Positions 15,563 through 21,923 of a stretch of DNA of 28,292 nt are shown piece after piece. The notes below the pieces were generated by a model, which was not told where the DNA came from, did not search any database, and worked only from the letters and a program-made list of their open reading frames with translations. The DNA comes from an uncultured Gammaproteobacteria bacterium (GTDB lineage: Bacteria > Pseudomonadota > Gammaproteobacteria > Arenicellales > UBA868), in the NCBI GenBank assembly GCA_913051905.1, contig CAJXBY010000012.1, positions 1 to 28,292 of the forward strand, given 5' to 3'. A program made the position numbers and the translations under genes. Each line of letters opens with the position of its first letter. The first letter of the stretch is position 1.

Positions 15563-16900
15563 TCAGATCCCGTACGCCTTGCGTAGCAATCCTAAGGGAT
15601 GGTCTGGTTGACTGCCGTCATTCACGCCGTTGGCCAGGTGATGACCGGCGATGGGACAGTCGCTGCCGTAGTGATCCGGCGTTGTTTCCCGGATCTTTCG
15701 TATGATCGGACGGGCGATTTTCATGGCCTTATCATAGCTCTCGCGCTTGACGCCATAGGTGCCGTCATGCCCCGAGCAGCGTTCGACCACCACAACCTCA
15801 GTCTCGGGAATCAGGCTCAGCACGTCGCGGGTCTTTGGCCCGATATTCTGCACCCGCTGGTGACAGGAACTGTGGTAGAGAACCTTACCCAGACCACGCG
15901 CGAAATCCGTCTTGACGAGTCCTCCCGCATGACGGGCCATGAGGTATTCGAAAGGATCAAAAAACGCCTTCGCGACTTTGATAACGTCATCATCTTCCGG
16001 GAACAACAGTGGCAATTCTTGCTTGAACATCAGCACACAGGACGGCACCAGCGCCATGAGGTCCCAGCCCGCATCAGCTAACGCAGCCAGTACGGGCACA
16101 TTAATCTCCCGGGCCCGGTCGACCGACGCCAGGTCACCCAACTCCAGCTTGGGCATGCCACAGCAGCGAACTTTCTCAGCCAGGGTTACAGGGACGCCAT
16201 TGTGCTCCAGCACTGCGACGAGGTCCTGACCCAACTTGGGCTCATTTCTGTCTACGTAGCAGGTGGCAAAGAGCGCTACTCGCCCGCGGGTTGGACCTAC
16301 CGGCACGGCAGACTCGGCTTCCATCCCCGTAAGATCGCTAAACCGCTTTCTTAAAGTGGAAGATTCAAACCGCGGCAAGCGGGCGTCACTGTGTATGCCA
16401 GCGACCTTTTCCAAAACGCTCCGCAAAGGGCGTTTTTGATTGGCCGCATTGACCACCACCGATACGCCCGGCAGACCGGCTATCCTGCCAACGGTATCGG
16501 TGCGGGTCAGCACCCGGTCACGCAGCGGAGCCCCGTGCTTTTGGAAGCGAACCGCCTTGGCACGCAGCATCAGGTGGGGAAAATCGATGTTCCATTCGTG
16601 CGGCGGCACGTAGGGACACTTGGTCATGTAACACAGGTCGCAGAGGTAACACTGGTCCACAACTTTCCAGTAGTCTGCACGGTCGACCCCATCGATCTCC
16701 ATGGTGTCCGACTCGTCCACCAGATCAAAAAGGGTCGGAAAACTATCACAGAGGGACACGCAGCGGCGGCAGCCGTGGCAGTGATCAAAGACCCGTCCGA
16801 GTTCTGTGTAAAGTTCCTCTTCATCACAGAACCCGGGTTCCCGCCAGTCAATCGGGTGCCGTGTCGGGGCATCCAGACTGCCTTCACGATGTTCCGCCAC
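15563..16900 (-). CDS. two-[4Fe-4S] ferredoxin / CCG-domain (HdrB/GlpC-like) oxidoreductase
   Basis: This 445-residue soluble protein has an N-terminal double-cluster ferredoxin region. Cluster 1 has C41-x2-C44-x2-C47-x3-C51. Cluster 2 has C84-x2-C87-x2-C90-x4-C95-P, with one residue more than the usual CxxCxxCxxxCP. Two cysteine-rich CCG-type domains follow. The first has C214 and C246-C247 (CCGMP). The second has C346 (SSCHQR) and C375 followed by Ser, so its CCG motif is degenerate; C415 follows. The layout is that of GlpC, LldE-type and heterodisulfide reductase B/C subunits, which pass electrons between flavoproteins, quinones or thiols. No flavin domain or flavoprotein partner is adjacent. 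The start is GTG (16898-16900). Its place between rubrerythrin and DUF3501 suggests it supplies electrons to rubrerythrin. Confidence 0.88.
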   Translation of the reverse strand: MAEHREGSLDAPTRHPIDWREPGFCDEEELYTELGRVFDHCHGCRRCVSLCDSFPTLFDLVDESDTMEIDGVDRADYWKVVDQCYLCDLCYMTKCPYVPPHEWNIDFPHLMLRAKAVRFQKHGAPLRDRVLTRTDTVGRIAGLPGVSVVVNAANQKRPLRSVLEKVAGIHSDARLPRFESSTLRKRFSDLTGMEAESAVPVGPTRGRVALFATCYVDRNEPKLGQDLVAVLEHNGVPVTLAEKVRCCGMPKLELGDLASVDRAREINVPVLAALADAGWDLMALVPSCVLMFKQELPLLFPEDDDVIKVAKAFFDPFEYLMARHAGGLVKTDFARGLGKVLYHSSCHQRVQNIGPKTRDVLSLIPETEVVVVERCSGHDGTYGVKRESYDKAMKIARPIIRKIRETTPDHYGSDCPIAGHHLANGVNDGSQPDHPLGLLRKAYGI

Positions 16901-16960
16901 AGTCTTACCCGGTGTTACCGAGCTTAAGCCGGGGCCTGCCAGCCACCCAGCGCAGCATCT

Positions 16961-17380
16961 TCAGCCGTCCAGTGTATCCAGGGCCTTCTGAAAACGGTTG
17001 GCGTGAGAGCGTTCAGCTTTGGCCAGAGTCTCGAACCAGTCAGCGATTTCATCGAACCCTTCGTCCCGGGCAGTCTTGGACATCCCAGGATACATATCGG
17101 TGTATTCGTGGGTCTCACCGGCAATCGCTGCCTGCAGATTCTGCGACGTCTCTCCTATGGGCAGACCGGTCGCGGGATCGCCGGTTTGCTCAAGATATTC
17201 GAGATGTCCGTGCGCGTGGCCGGTTTCCCCTTCGGCAGTCGACCGAAACACCGCTGCCACATCGTTGTAGCCCTCTACATCGGCCTTGGCGGCAAAATAG
17301 AGGTAGCGCCGGTTGGCCTGGGATTCGCCCGCGAAGGCATCTTTGAGATTCTGTTCCGTCTGGGTGTCTTTGAGTGACAT
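16961..17380 (-). CDS. rubrerythrin (diiron domain only)
   Basis: This 139-residue four-helix ferritin-like protein has the symmetric diiron ligands of rubrerythrin. They are E19 ([10 protein letters not shown]), E52-x-x-H55 (EGETGH), E89-x-x-E92 (GETHEY) and E123-x-x-H126 (AERSH). The C-terminal rubredoxin domain of classical rubrerythrin, with its CxxC pairs, is absent; the protein contains no cysteine at all. Rubrerythrins reduce hydrogen peroxide with electrons from rubredoxin or another donor, so this version needs a separate donor. The Fe-S protein encoded 60 bases downstream is the obvious candidate. It is the first gene of the operon and is divergent from oxyR, so peroxide induction is expected. 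AGGAG lies before the ATG, and a strong small hairpin lies 40-57 bases upstream of the start. Confidence 0.93.
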   Translation of the reverse strand: MSLKDTQTEQNLKDAFAGESQANRRYLYFAAKADVEGYNDVAAVFRSTAEGETGHAHGHLEYLEQTGDPATGLPIGETSQNLQAAIAGETHEYTDMYPGMSKTARDEGFDEIADWFETLAKAERSHANRFQKALDTLDG

Positions 17381-17420
17381 GATCGGCTCCTGGTCGTCTT
17401 GGGTGAGCTATCGGGTAAAC

Positions 17421-17437
17421 GGGCCTTTTTAAGGCCC
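17421..17437. repeat. perfect 7-base-arm hairpin upstream of rubrerythrin
   Basis: GGGCCTT and AAGGCCC flank a 3-base loop. If transcription of the rubrerythrin operon starts upstream of it, the hairpin lies in the 5' leader. No run of T follows on either strand, so it does not look like an intrinsic terminator. Confidence 0.5.
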
Positions 17438-17464
17438 AACTGTTGATACTTTAGGACGAGTCAA

Positions 17465-17494
17465 ATGATCTGTATAATCGTTTATTTAGATCAT
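17465..17494. promoter_or_regulatory. candidate OxyR operator overlapping the oxyR promoter
   Basis: ATGATCT (17465-17471) and AGATCAT (17488-17494) form an inverted repeat with a 16-base spacer in the AT-rich divergent region between rubrerythrin and oxyR. The spacer contains TATAAT (17473-17478). With TTTAGG at 17450-17455 (17-base spacing) this is a plausible oxyR promoter, so protein bound here would cover the -10. It does not match the four-tetranucleotide E. coli OxyR consensus well. OxyR is named as ligand only by position. Confidence 0.4.
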
Positions 17495-17521
17495 AATATT
17501 CGTTTTTACCTATTATACCAA

Positions 17522-18439
17522 ATGAACATTCGTGACCTTCAGTATCTGGTGGCTGTCAGTGAAACCCGTCATTTTGGTCAAGCTGCAGCGCAGTGTTTCA
17601 TCAGCCAGCCCACCCTTTCAGGACAGATTCAGAAGCTCGAAAATGAACTGGGCGTCATCCTGTTCGAAAGAACCAACCGCAGCGTGAATGTGACGCCGGT
17701 AGGCAAGGAGATCACCGCCCACGCCCGCCAGGTGGTCGAGCAGGTCGAGGCGATCCGTCGCCTGGCACAGAGCCAGAAGGACCCGCTGACAGGACCCTTA
17801 CGCGTCGGTGCCATCCACACGCTGAGCCCTTACCTGCTGCCCCTATTTGTAATGGGTCTGCGCAGACAGCATCCTGAACTCCTGTTGGAGATTACCGAAT
17901 CGACCACTGATCAGCTACTCAAAGAACTGCGCGACCACAGCCTCGATGCTGCGCTGCTGGCCACACCGCCTGATAACGATGATCTGGACTACATAGCGCT
18001 GTTCGACGAACCGTTCTGGCTGGCTCACCCTAGGGATCACGCGCTCTATACCCAGGACGATATCGGTCTCGATGATCTGGCCAGATTAGACGTTCTGCTG
18101 CTGTCGAACGAACACTGCCTGTCCGAGCAGGTAATGACCGCCTGTCAGATGAAGGAGCGTCCCGACAGCGGACCGATGGCGGGCCTCAAGGCATCAAGTC
18201 TGGAAACGCTGGTGCAGCTGGTGGCGATGGGGATGGGTGTCACGCTGGTCCCGGCGCTGTCGGTTCATGGCGGCCGACTCGCGGCCGATGGTGTCATCCT
18301 CCGGGAGATAGGTGTGCCACAGGCTTATCGTCGAATCGGACTGGTCTATCGGTCGACCTTTCCAAGGCGCGCAGGATTAACATTACTGGCTGACAACATC
18401 CGGCAGGTACTGCCAAACACGGTGCGGCCCCTGTTCTGA
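17522..18439 (+). CDS. oxyR: OxyR-type LysR family peroxide sensor
   Basis: This 305-residue LysR-type regulator starts at ATG 17522. The frame is open 19 codons further upstream, but those codons lie in the AT-rich promoter region and precede the canonical start MNIRDLQYLV. The winged helix-turn-helix is at about 17-38 (HFGQAAAQCFISQPTLSGQI). The effector domain carries C199 in NEHCLSEQ and C208 in MTAC, the same positions and spacing as the peroxide-sensing pair of E. coli OxyR. KASSLETLVQLVAMGMGVTL (223-242) also matches the conserved OxyR segment. It is therefore predicted to form a C199-C208 disulfide on H2O2 exposure and switch target promoters on. No ribosome site is visible before the ATG. 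It is divergent from the rubrerythrin operon, its likely target, across 141 bases. Confidence 0.93.
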   Translation: MNIRDLQYLVAVSETRHFGQAAAQCFISQPTLSGQIQKLENELGVILFERTNRSVNVTPVGKEITAHARQVVEQVEAIRRLAQSQKDPLTGPLRVGAIHTLSPYLLPLFVMGLRRQHPELLLEITESTTDQLLKELRDHSLDAALLATPPDNDDLDYIALFDEPFWLAHPRDHALYTQDDIGLDDLARLDVLLLSNEHCLSEQVMTACQMKERPDSGPMAGLKASSLETLVQLVAMGMGVTLVPALSVHGGRLAADGVILREIGVPQAYRRIGLVYRSTFPRRAGLTLLADNIRQVLPNTVRPLF

Positions 18440-18504
18440 CCCACCGTTGTTCCGGGAAGACCGTTCAGACCGACGCGTAGCCCGGGTGACTCGATGGGTG
18501 GCGC

Positions 18505-18533
18505 TTGAACGTCCAGTGACGCAAACGTAAACT
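18505..18533 (+). promoter_or_regulatory. candidate sigma-70 promoter of the fadD operon
   Basis: TTGAAC (18505-18510) and TAAACT (18528-18533) are separated by 17 bases, about 54 bases before the fadD start. The -10 overlaps the first copy of a direct repeat, which is consistent with repression. Confidence 0.5.
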
Positions 18534-18550
18534 TCTTGTCGCAAACGTAA
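18520..18550 (+). repeat. two 11-base direct repeats in the fadD promoter, candidate operator
   Basis: CGCAAACGTAA occurs at 18520-18530 and again at 18540-18550. The copies are exactly 20 bases apart, which is two turns of the helix. The first copy overlaps the -10 element. The likely binder is the MerR-type regulator encoded in the same operon. From memory, LiuR-type MerR sites contain an ACGTAAACG-like core, which these resemble; this was not checked. Confidence 0.55.
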
Positions 18551-18586
18551 GCAGAACAAAAAGCGGACAGACCAGAGGAGGACTCG

Positions 18587-20287
18587 ATGACCGACGTCCA
18601 GCATACACAGCCTTGGCTCAACCATTATCCGGAGGGCATCGACTGGTCCTGCGAGTTAACCAGGCAGCCCCTCAATGACTACATCGACCAGGCCGCTGTC
18701 AAGTTTCGCGATCGGCCAGCAATAGACTTTCTGGGCCGAAAGACGACCTACGGCGAGCTAGCGGGACAAATCCAACGGGCCGCCGAGGGCTTTCAGAAAA
18801 TCGGCGTCAGGAAAGGTACCCGGGTCGGACTGTGTCTACCGAATACGCCTTACTCGGTCATTTGTTTTTTCGGTGCCCTACGTGCCGGTGCGACGATTGT
18901 CAATTACAACCCGCTTTACGTGGAACGGGAATTGGCCTTCCAGATCAGCGATAGCAATACCGAGATCATGGTCACCATGGACCTTGAGGTCCTGTACCCC
19001 AAGGTGGCAGCGATGCTGAGCCAGACCGAAAGCCTGCGTCAGATCGTGGTCTGCCGCATGTCACCCATACTGCCGGCAGTCAAAGGACTGCTGTTTGGAA
19101 TCGTCAAGCGCAAGGAGATCGCCAGCGTGGCGGACGACGAAACCACGGTACGTTATGAAGACCTCGTCAATAACAGTGGAAACCCGGAATCAGTCGTTGT
19201 CGATATCGACCAAGACATTGCCGTGCTTCAATACACCGGTGGCACCACCGGCCGGTCCAAGGGTGCGATGCTGACCCAGGGCAACCTTTCGGCCAATATC
19301 TCCCAGGTGCTCGCATGGTTCCCCGGTCTGAGACCCGGTGAGGAAAAAATACTCGGTGTGCTGCCTCTTTTTCATGTATTCGCGATGACCGCGGTGATGA
19401 ACTTTGCTGTCGCGTCCGGAACGGAGATGATCCTGCTCCCCCGATATGAGCTGGATCAGACCCTGAAGTCACTGAGCGCCAACAAGGCAACGCTTTTCCC
19501 GGCCGTGCCGACCATCTACACAGCCATCAACCAAGCACCGAAGCTGTCCAGCTACGACCTTTCATCAATTCGTTACTGCATGTCTGGCGGCGCGCCACTG
19601 CCGCTTGAAGTCAAACGAAAGTTCGAAGAGATCACAGGCTGCCGGCTGGTTGAAGGCTATGGTTTAAGCGAGTCTTCACCCGTAGCAACCTGTAATTCGC
19701 TCACGGGAGAGAACAAGGAAAACTCGATCGGAATGCCGGCCCCAGGCACCGATGTATCCATCCACAGCCTCGAACCGCCGCACGAACTCGTTGCTCCCGG
19801 AGAACGCGGTGAAGTGTGGATCAAGGGTCCGCAAATCATGAAAGGCTATCTCAATCGTGAACAGGAAACAGCCGACAGCCTTAGAGATGGGTGGCTGCGG
19901 ACCGGAGACGTGGGTTATATGGATGAAGAAGGACATTTCTTCCTGGTAGACCGACTCAAAGACCTGATTCTGTGTAGTGGTTATAACGTCTACCCGCGCA
20001 TGGTCGAAGAGGCTGTCTACCTGCATCCTTCAGTCGCCGAGGTCACGGTAATTGGCATAGACGATGAGTACCGTGGTCAGAGCCCCAAAGCCTTTGTCAA
20101 ACTCAAAGACGGCGAATCTCTTTCAGAGGACGAGCTCAAGACCTTCCTCGAAGATAAGATCTCCAAGATCGAGATGCCCTCCCAGATCGAATTTCGGGAT
20201 GAATTGCCCAAGACGATTATCGGCAAGCTGTCCAAAAAAGAGCTGGTGGCCGAGGAGCAGGCCCATCTCAACGCTGACCATAGCTGA
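18587..20287 (+). CDS. fadD: long-chain fatty acid--CoA ligase (FadD-like)
   Basis: This 566-residue adenylate-forming enzyme activates fatty acids to acyl-CoA at the cost of ATP. The P-loop is TGGTTGRSKG (217-226). The YGLSESSP motif is at 358-365, the ribose-binding D441 is in RTGDVGY, the hinge is DRLKDLI (455-461), and the C-terminal catalytic lysine is in GKLSKKEL (546-553). The length and the N-terminal WLNHYPEGIDW segment are those of proteobacterial FadD. A strong GAGGAGGA ribosome site precedes the ATG. The gene opens a same-strand beta-oxidation cluster and is immediately followed by a MerR-type regulator gene whose ATG overlaps its stop (TGATG). Chain-length preference cannot be read from the sequence; medium-chain or other carboxylates are possible. 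Confidence 0.92.
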   Translation: MTDVQHTQPWLNHYPEGIDWSCELTRQPLNDYIDQAAVKFRDRPAIDFLGRKTTYGELAGQIQRAAEGFQKIGVRKGTRVGLCLPNTPYSVICFFGALRAGATIVNYNPLYVERELAFQISDSNTEIMVTMDLEVLYPKVAAMLSQTESLRQIVVCRMSPILPAVKGLLFGIVKRKEIASVADDETTVRYEDLVNNSGNPESVVVDIDQDIAVLQYTGGTTGRSKGAMLTQGNLSANISQVLAWFPGLRPGEEKILGVLPLFHVFAMTAVMNFAVASGTEMILLPRYELDQTLKSLSANKATLFPAVPTIYTAINQAPKLSSYDLSSIRYCMSGGAPLPLEVKRKFEEITGCRLVEGYGLSESSPVATCNSLTGENKENSIGMPAPGTDVSIHSLEPPHELVAPGERGEVWIKGPQIMKGYLNREQETADSLRDGWLRTGDVGYMDEEGHFFLVDRLKDLILCSGYNVYPRMVEEAVYLHPSVAEVTVIGIDDEYRGQSPKAFVKLKDGESLSEDELKTFLEDKISKIEMPSQIEFRDELPKTIIGKLSKKELVAEEQAHLNADHS

Positions 20288-20715
20288 TGGGACAGGCCGT
20301 GACAGAGCGTGAGTCAGACCGTGTCTACAGTGTGACGGAACTTGCGGTCGAATTCGGTGTCACCGCCAGGGCCATCCGGTACTACGAAAGTAAAGGCCTA
20401 CTGTCCCCACGGCGGGCCGGAAAGAACCGGATCTACAGCTACCGGGAGCGCGGCCGGCTGCAGATCATATTGCGTGGGAAACGACTGGGTTTCAGCCTGT
20501 CCGACATTAGCGAATATCTAGCCCTGTACGATGCCGACGAGACCCAGCACGAACAACTCGTTCTGCTGCTGGACCGAATCAGCATACGCCTGGCCGATCT
20601 GGAACAGAAAAGGGAAAACCTCGCTACCCTACTGGCCGAGCTCAGAGATATCCGCTCACAGACGCTGGCGGCACTGGAGCTTTGTGAACATCGAAACGCG
20701 GTTGGTCAGAACTGA
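20287..20715 (+). CDS. MerR family transcriptional regulator of the beta-oxidation cluster
   Basis: This 142-residue protein has a MerR-type winged helix-turn-helix at the N-terminus: YSVTELAVEFGVTARAIRYY (14-33), then the wing ESKGLLSPRRAGKNRIYS (34-51). A long helix likely to form the antiparallel coiled-coil dimer interface runs at about 88-135. Only one Cys (C133) is present, so it is not a metal sensor of the MerR/CueR sort; it resembles the acyl-CoA-related LiuR-like branch. The ATG overlaps the fadD stop by one base; a GTG at 20299 is a possible alternative start. Lying inside the fatty acid cluster, it most likely controls it, binding the direct repeats in the fadD promoter and perhaps responding to an acyl-CoA. 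The ligand is inferred. Confidence 0.88.
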   Translation: MGQAVTERESDRVYSVTELAVEFGVTARAIRYYESKGLLSPRRAGKNRIYSYRERGRLQIILRGKRLGFSLSDISEYLALYDADETQHEQLVLLLDRISIRLADLEQKRENLATLLAELRDIRSQTLAALELCEHRNAVGQN

Positions 20716-20747
20716 CCGTACAACGCTGGATCGAACCCAGGAACAAT

Positions 20748-20762
20748 CTTGCCCTTGGCAAG
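20748..20762. repeat. small inverted repeat upstream of the thiolase gene
   Basis: CTTGCC and GGCAAG flank a 3-base loop, 22 bases before the thiolase ATG in the 69-base gap after the MerR gene. There is no T run, so it is not a clear terminator. It could be an operator half or a minor mRNA hairpin. Confidence 0.35.
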
Positions 20763-20784
20763 CGGCCTTTAAGGAGAAGTTGAT

Positions 20785-21921
20785 ATGGAAAGTGTGGTTA
20801 TTGCCGGTTACGCCCGATCACCGTTTCATTTTGCACACAAAGGACTGATGGCAAAAGTGCGGCCGGACGACCTGGCGGCACAGGTTGTCAGGGGCCTGGT
20901 CGAGAAGACCGGTGTCAGCGTTGATGACATCGAAGACCTCATTCTGGGCTGTGCGTTTCCCGAAGGCGAACAGGGTTTCAACATGGCCCGGCTGGTCGCG
21001 TTGCTGGCCGGTCTGCCAATCACAGTGGCCGGTACGACGGTCAATCGGTTCTGTGGTTCATCAATGCAATCCATTCACAATGCGGCCGGTGCGATCCAGA
21101 TGGGTGCCGGTGAGGTCTTTATCTGCGCCGGCGTTGAGTCTATGAGCCGGGTGGCAATGGGCGGCTTTAATCCCATGCCAAACCCGGTCCTGCACGAAAT
21201 GATACCGGGCGCCTACATGTCGATGGGAGAAACTGCCGAAAACGTTGGTCGGGAATACGGCATCTCCAGGGAAGAGCAGGAAGAGTTCGCCGTGTTGAGT
21301 CAGCAGAAAGCATCTGACGCACAAACCGCTGGTCGACTGCAGGACGAGATCGTTCCAATTCAACTCGGCGACATCGTAATCGAGAGCGATGGCTGCCTTC
21401 GGCCAGGCACTACGATAGAAGACCTTGCCGGACTCAAGCTGGCATTCGACGAGAACGGCAGTGTCACAGCCGGTACATCGTCTCCCCTGACTGACGGTGC
21501 AGCAGCGACCCTGGTCTGTTCGGAGAATTACGCAGTCCAGCACGGTCTGGACCCGATCGTACGCATCAAGAGTATTGCCGTGTCCGGTTGCAAACCGGAG
21601 ACCATGGGCCTCGGACCGATCTTTGCTTCTCGCAAGGCGCTGTCCCGCGCAGGCCTTGACGCCAACGATATTGACGTCATCGAGATCAACGAAGCTTTTG
21701 CGACCCAGTCGATCGCTTCGATCCGCGATCTCGAACTCGACATCGGCAAGGTAAACATCGATGGCGGCGCCATCGCCATTGGTCATCCGCTCGGTGCCAC
21801 CGGCGCGAGAATCACCGGCAAGGCCGCACAGGTTCTCAAGCGTGATGGTGGTCGCTACGCGCTGTCCACCCAGTGCATCGGAGGCGGTCAGGGCATCGCT
21901 ACCATCATGGAAACCCTCTGA
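20785..21921 (+). CDS. acetyl-CoA C-acyltransferase (thiolase)
   Basis: This 378-residue thiolase catalyses the last step of beta-oxidation, cleaving 3-ketoacyl-CoA with CoA. The acyl-accepting nucleophile is C90 in NRFCGSSMQSI, H334 is in GGAIAIGHPLGATGAR, and the second cysteine C364 is in TQCIGGGQG. NEAFATQ (302-308) is the usual NEAFA motif. The size is a little below the roughly 390 residues of FadA and biosynthetic thiolases. An AAGGAGAA ribosome site precedes the ATG. The next gene, the dehydrogenase/hydratase fusion, starts two bases after this stop, so the two are very likely translated together and may form a trifunctional complex. Degradative thiolase is favoured by context over acetoacetyl-CoA synthesis. 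Confidence 0.92.
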   Translation: MESVVIAGYARSPFHFAHKGLMAKVRPDDLAAQVVRGLVEKTGVSVDDIEDLILGCAFPEGEQGFNMARLVALLAGLPITVAGTTVNRFCGSSMQSIHNAAGAIQMGAGEVFICAGVESMSRVAMGGFNPMPNPVLHEMIPGAYMSMGETAENVGREYGISREEQEEFAVLSQQKASDAQTAGRLQDEIVPIQLGDIVIESDGCLRPGTTIEDLAGLKLAFDENGSVTAGTSSPLTDGAAATLVCSENYAVQHGLDPIVRIKSIAVSGCKPETMGLGPIFASRKALSRAGLDANDIDVIEINEAFATQSIASIRDLELDIGKVNIDGGAIAIGHPLGATGARITGKAAQVLKRDGGRYALSTQCIGGGQGIATIMETL

Positions 21922-21923
21922 GG

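Noticed and set aside
21873..21923. 17-codon extension of the dehydrogenase/hydratase gene
   Set aside because: It overlaps the thiolase C-terminus; the NAD-binding motif follows directly after ATG 21924.
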